Of a stretch of 42,519 bases of DNA, positions 41,585 to 42,519 are shown one piece after another; the stretch's first letter is position 1; every line of letters starts with the position of its first letter. The stretch comes from Phocaeicola massiliensis B84634 = Timone 84634 = DSM 17679 = JCM 13223 (GTDB lineage Bacteria; Bacteroidota; Bacteroidia; Bacteroidales; Bacteroidaceae), in the NCBI RefSeq assembly GCF_000382445.1, contig NZ_KB905473.1, positions 187,802-230,320 on the forward strand, in the 5' to 3' direction. A program made the position numbers and the translations under genes. The notes below the pieces were generated by a model. The model searched no databases, had not been told where the DNA came from, and was given only the letters and a program-made list of their open reading frames with translations.

Positions 41585-42172
41585 ATGGAGCATATATTGG
41601 AATTAGCCGAAAAGAATCAGCGGGAAGCATGGGAAGTGATACGCAAGACCGATGTTATGAATATTTGGAAGTCTGTCGGGGCAGAGATTAATTTGGTGGG
41701 TTCATTGAATATGGGATTATTAGTGAAGAACCGGGATGTGGATTTCCATATTTATTCTTCTCCTCTGACTCCGGCCGGCAGCTTCATGGCGATGGCGAAG
41801 CTGGCGGAAAACCCGTTTGTCAAGCGGATAACTTATAACAATCTTTTGGATACGGAAGAAGCATGTATTGAGTGGCATGCCTGGTATGAAGACCCGGAGA
41901 ACGGTGCCTGGAAGATGGATATGATTCATATATTGAAGCACTCCCGTTATGACGGTTATTTTGAAAAGATGGCTGAACGGATTAAGGCAGTCCTGACTGA
42001 GGAGACGAGGAAAGCGATTCTGCGTTTGAAATATGAAACGCCGGATACGGAATATTGCATGGGAGTGGAATATTATCAGGCTGTCCTTCGGGACGGAGTG
42101 CGGACGTATGCAGAGTTTGAAAACTGGAGAAGGCAGCATCCGGTGACAGGTATTGTGGAATGGATGCCTTGA
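41585..42172 (+). CDS. Nucleotidyltransferase-fold protein
   Basis: A 195-residue protein with the minimal polymerase-beta-type nucleotidyltransferase motif: VGSLNMGLLVKNRDVDFHI (about 37-55), that is GS, a ten-residue gap and DVD, plus a possible third carboxylate in 'WKMDMIHIL' (about 115-123). Known enzymes with this minimal set transfer nucleotides to antibiotics, tRNA or proteins, or serve as antitoxins or toxins. No HEPN-type or other partner gene is adjacent, so no toxin-antitoxin assignment is made. The start ATG 41585 follows a -7 box by 25 bp. Confidence 0.75.
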   Translation: MEHILELAEKNQREAWEVIRKTDVMNIWKSVGAEINLVGSLNMGLLVKNRDVDFHIYSSPLTPAGSFMAMAKLAENPFVKRITYNNLLDTEEACIEWHAWYEDPENGAWKMDMIHILKHSRYDGYFEKMAERIKAVLTEETRKAILRLKYETPDTEYCMGVEYYQAVLRDGVRTYAEFENWRRQHPVTGIVEWMP

Positions 42173-42201
42173 TTCTGTCTGTTTTTCTCTTTATAGCACT
42201 C

Positions 42202-42311
42202 CTAAGTCGTTTTCCCGGGCAGACCAAGCGTTTCCTTCCTTTAGACTAAGCTGTTTTATACGGCAGGTTATTACGTTCCACTGTAGTAGGACGTATGTTC
42301 CTGAACGCGAT
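42202..42311. repeat. Array E: degenerate 22-bp periodic region
   Basis: Five stretches of 22 bp from 42202, 42224, 42246, 42268 and 42290 keep a GTT at position 7-8 and a TAAG/CAAG-type start in the first three. Part of it (42254-42294) aligns without gaps to 1657-1697, and 42273-42294 is an ACGTTCC...GGACGT-type quasi-palindrome like the units of array A. The rest of 42173-42424 shows no gene. Confidence 0.5.
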
Positions 42312-42440
42312 AGCCCGAAGCGATAACCATACAAGATGGTAGTGCATAACACTGCGCTGTACCCACCTTCAAGCAGATTTAGCAAAAGATAGCTTACTTT
42401 CGTTTATTAACATAGCCTGCCTACGGCTCAGTTTGAAAAC

Positions 42441-42471
42441 TTGGGGGAATTAGTTAAAAACACTATCTTTG
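42441..42471 (+). promoter_or_regulatory. Promoter of the repeated gene, right copy
   Basis: TTGG (42441-42444), 19-bp spacer, TATCTTTG (42464-42471), five bases before the ATG at 42476. Confidence 0.55.
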
Positions 42472-42475
42472 TGGC

Positions 42476-42519
42476 ATGAAACAGAACCTTCAACCCCCTG
42501 CCACTCCACTGGAGATGTT
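42476..42519 (+). CDS. 5' fragment of the repeated gene, right copy
   Basis: Fourteen codons (MKQNLQPPATPLEM) run off the window. It differs from the left copy only at residue 7 (Pro instead of Thr). Same caveats as for the left copy: transposase is likely but not shown. Confidence 0.4.
   Translation, partial: MKQNLQPPATPLEM

Larger units (their letters stand above)
42425..42519. repeat. Right copy of 95-bp terminal inverted repeat
   Basis: Reverse complement of 11-105 with one mismatch. The inner border at GGCTCAGTTTG is sharp here as well, which marks the likely end of the repeated element. Confidence 0.85.

Noticed and set aside
41585..42172. Antitoxin of an MNT/HEPN toxin-antitoxin pair
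   Set aside because: No HEPN or other small partner gene lies next to it.

Overview
This window looks like core chromosome of a Bacteroides species or a close Bacteroidales relative. Three things point there. Promoters in front of many genes match the Bacteroides -7 box TAnnTTTG, several with a TTTG-like -33 box 19-21 bp upstream. The division cluster, lipoproteins and outer-membrane protein have Bacteroidales features. The gene order rpsT / tRNA-Glu / recO ... mraZ-ftsZ ... acyltransferase pair also fits. The species cannot be fixed from sequence reading alone.

Layout. 1-105 and 42425-42519 are the two outward-facing copies of the 5' end of one repeated gene (probably an insertion sequence), in inverted orientation with one mismatch; they look like contig ends that stop in a repeat. 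249-772 holds rpsT and tRNA-Glu leftward and the divergent recO promoter. 803-1528 is recO. 1529-2065 is a convergent gene-free region with two repeat arrays. 2066-18113 is one long leftward division and cell-wall (dcw) operon: mraZ, rsmH, ftsL-like, a PASTA-bearing ftsI-type PBP, murE, mraY, murD, ftsW, murG, murC, ftsQ, ftsA, ftsZ, yqeY. Its genes overlap or are closely spaced, and MraZ-type operator repeats sit upstream. It makes lipid II, flips/polymerises and crosslinks it, and builds the FtsZ-FtsA ring. murF, ddl and murB are not in the cluster. 18481-20304 encodes two acyltransferases that fit the Bacteroides glycine-lipid genes glsA/glsB. 20641-21972 is a leftward HD dNTPase. 22091-26525 is a tight rightward operon: dut, a TPR lipoprotein, a DUF4292-type lipoprotein and an EnvC-like LytM protein with degenerate zinc ligands. 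26900-28087 is an unrecognised protein with an N-terminal helix-turn-helix, long coiled coil and C-terminal membrane anchor. Then follow an M20 deacylase, a long-chain acyl-CoA synthetase, prfB without frameshift, a 43-residue membrane peptide gene, a CYTH enzyme, an outer-membrane beta-barrel protein, an ECF sigma factor, a VanZ-like protein, an SNF-type transporter, a helix-hairpin-helix protein, an alkaline phosphatase, a small lipocalin-like protein and a nucleotidyltransferase-fold protein.

The least explained signal is between genes: at least four, perhaps five, intergenic arrays built of about four units with a period of 21-22 bp (1676-1763, 1971-2055, 20536-20623, 26670-26753, and a degenerate one at 42202-42311). 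Each has its own unit sequence but the same architecture, and all lie just downstream of genes. I do not recognise this repeat class. No CRISPR array, prophage, toxin-antitoxin pair or defence island is visible.
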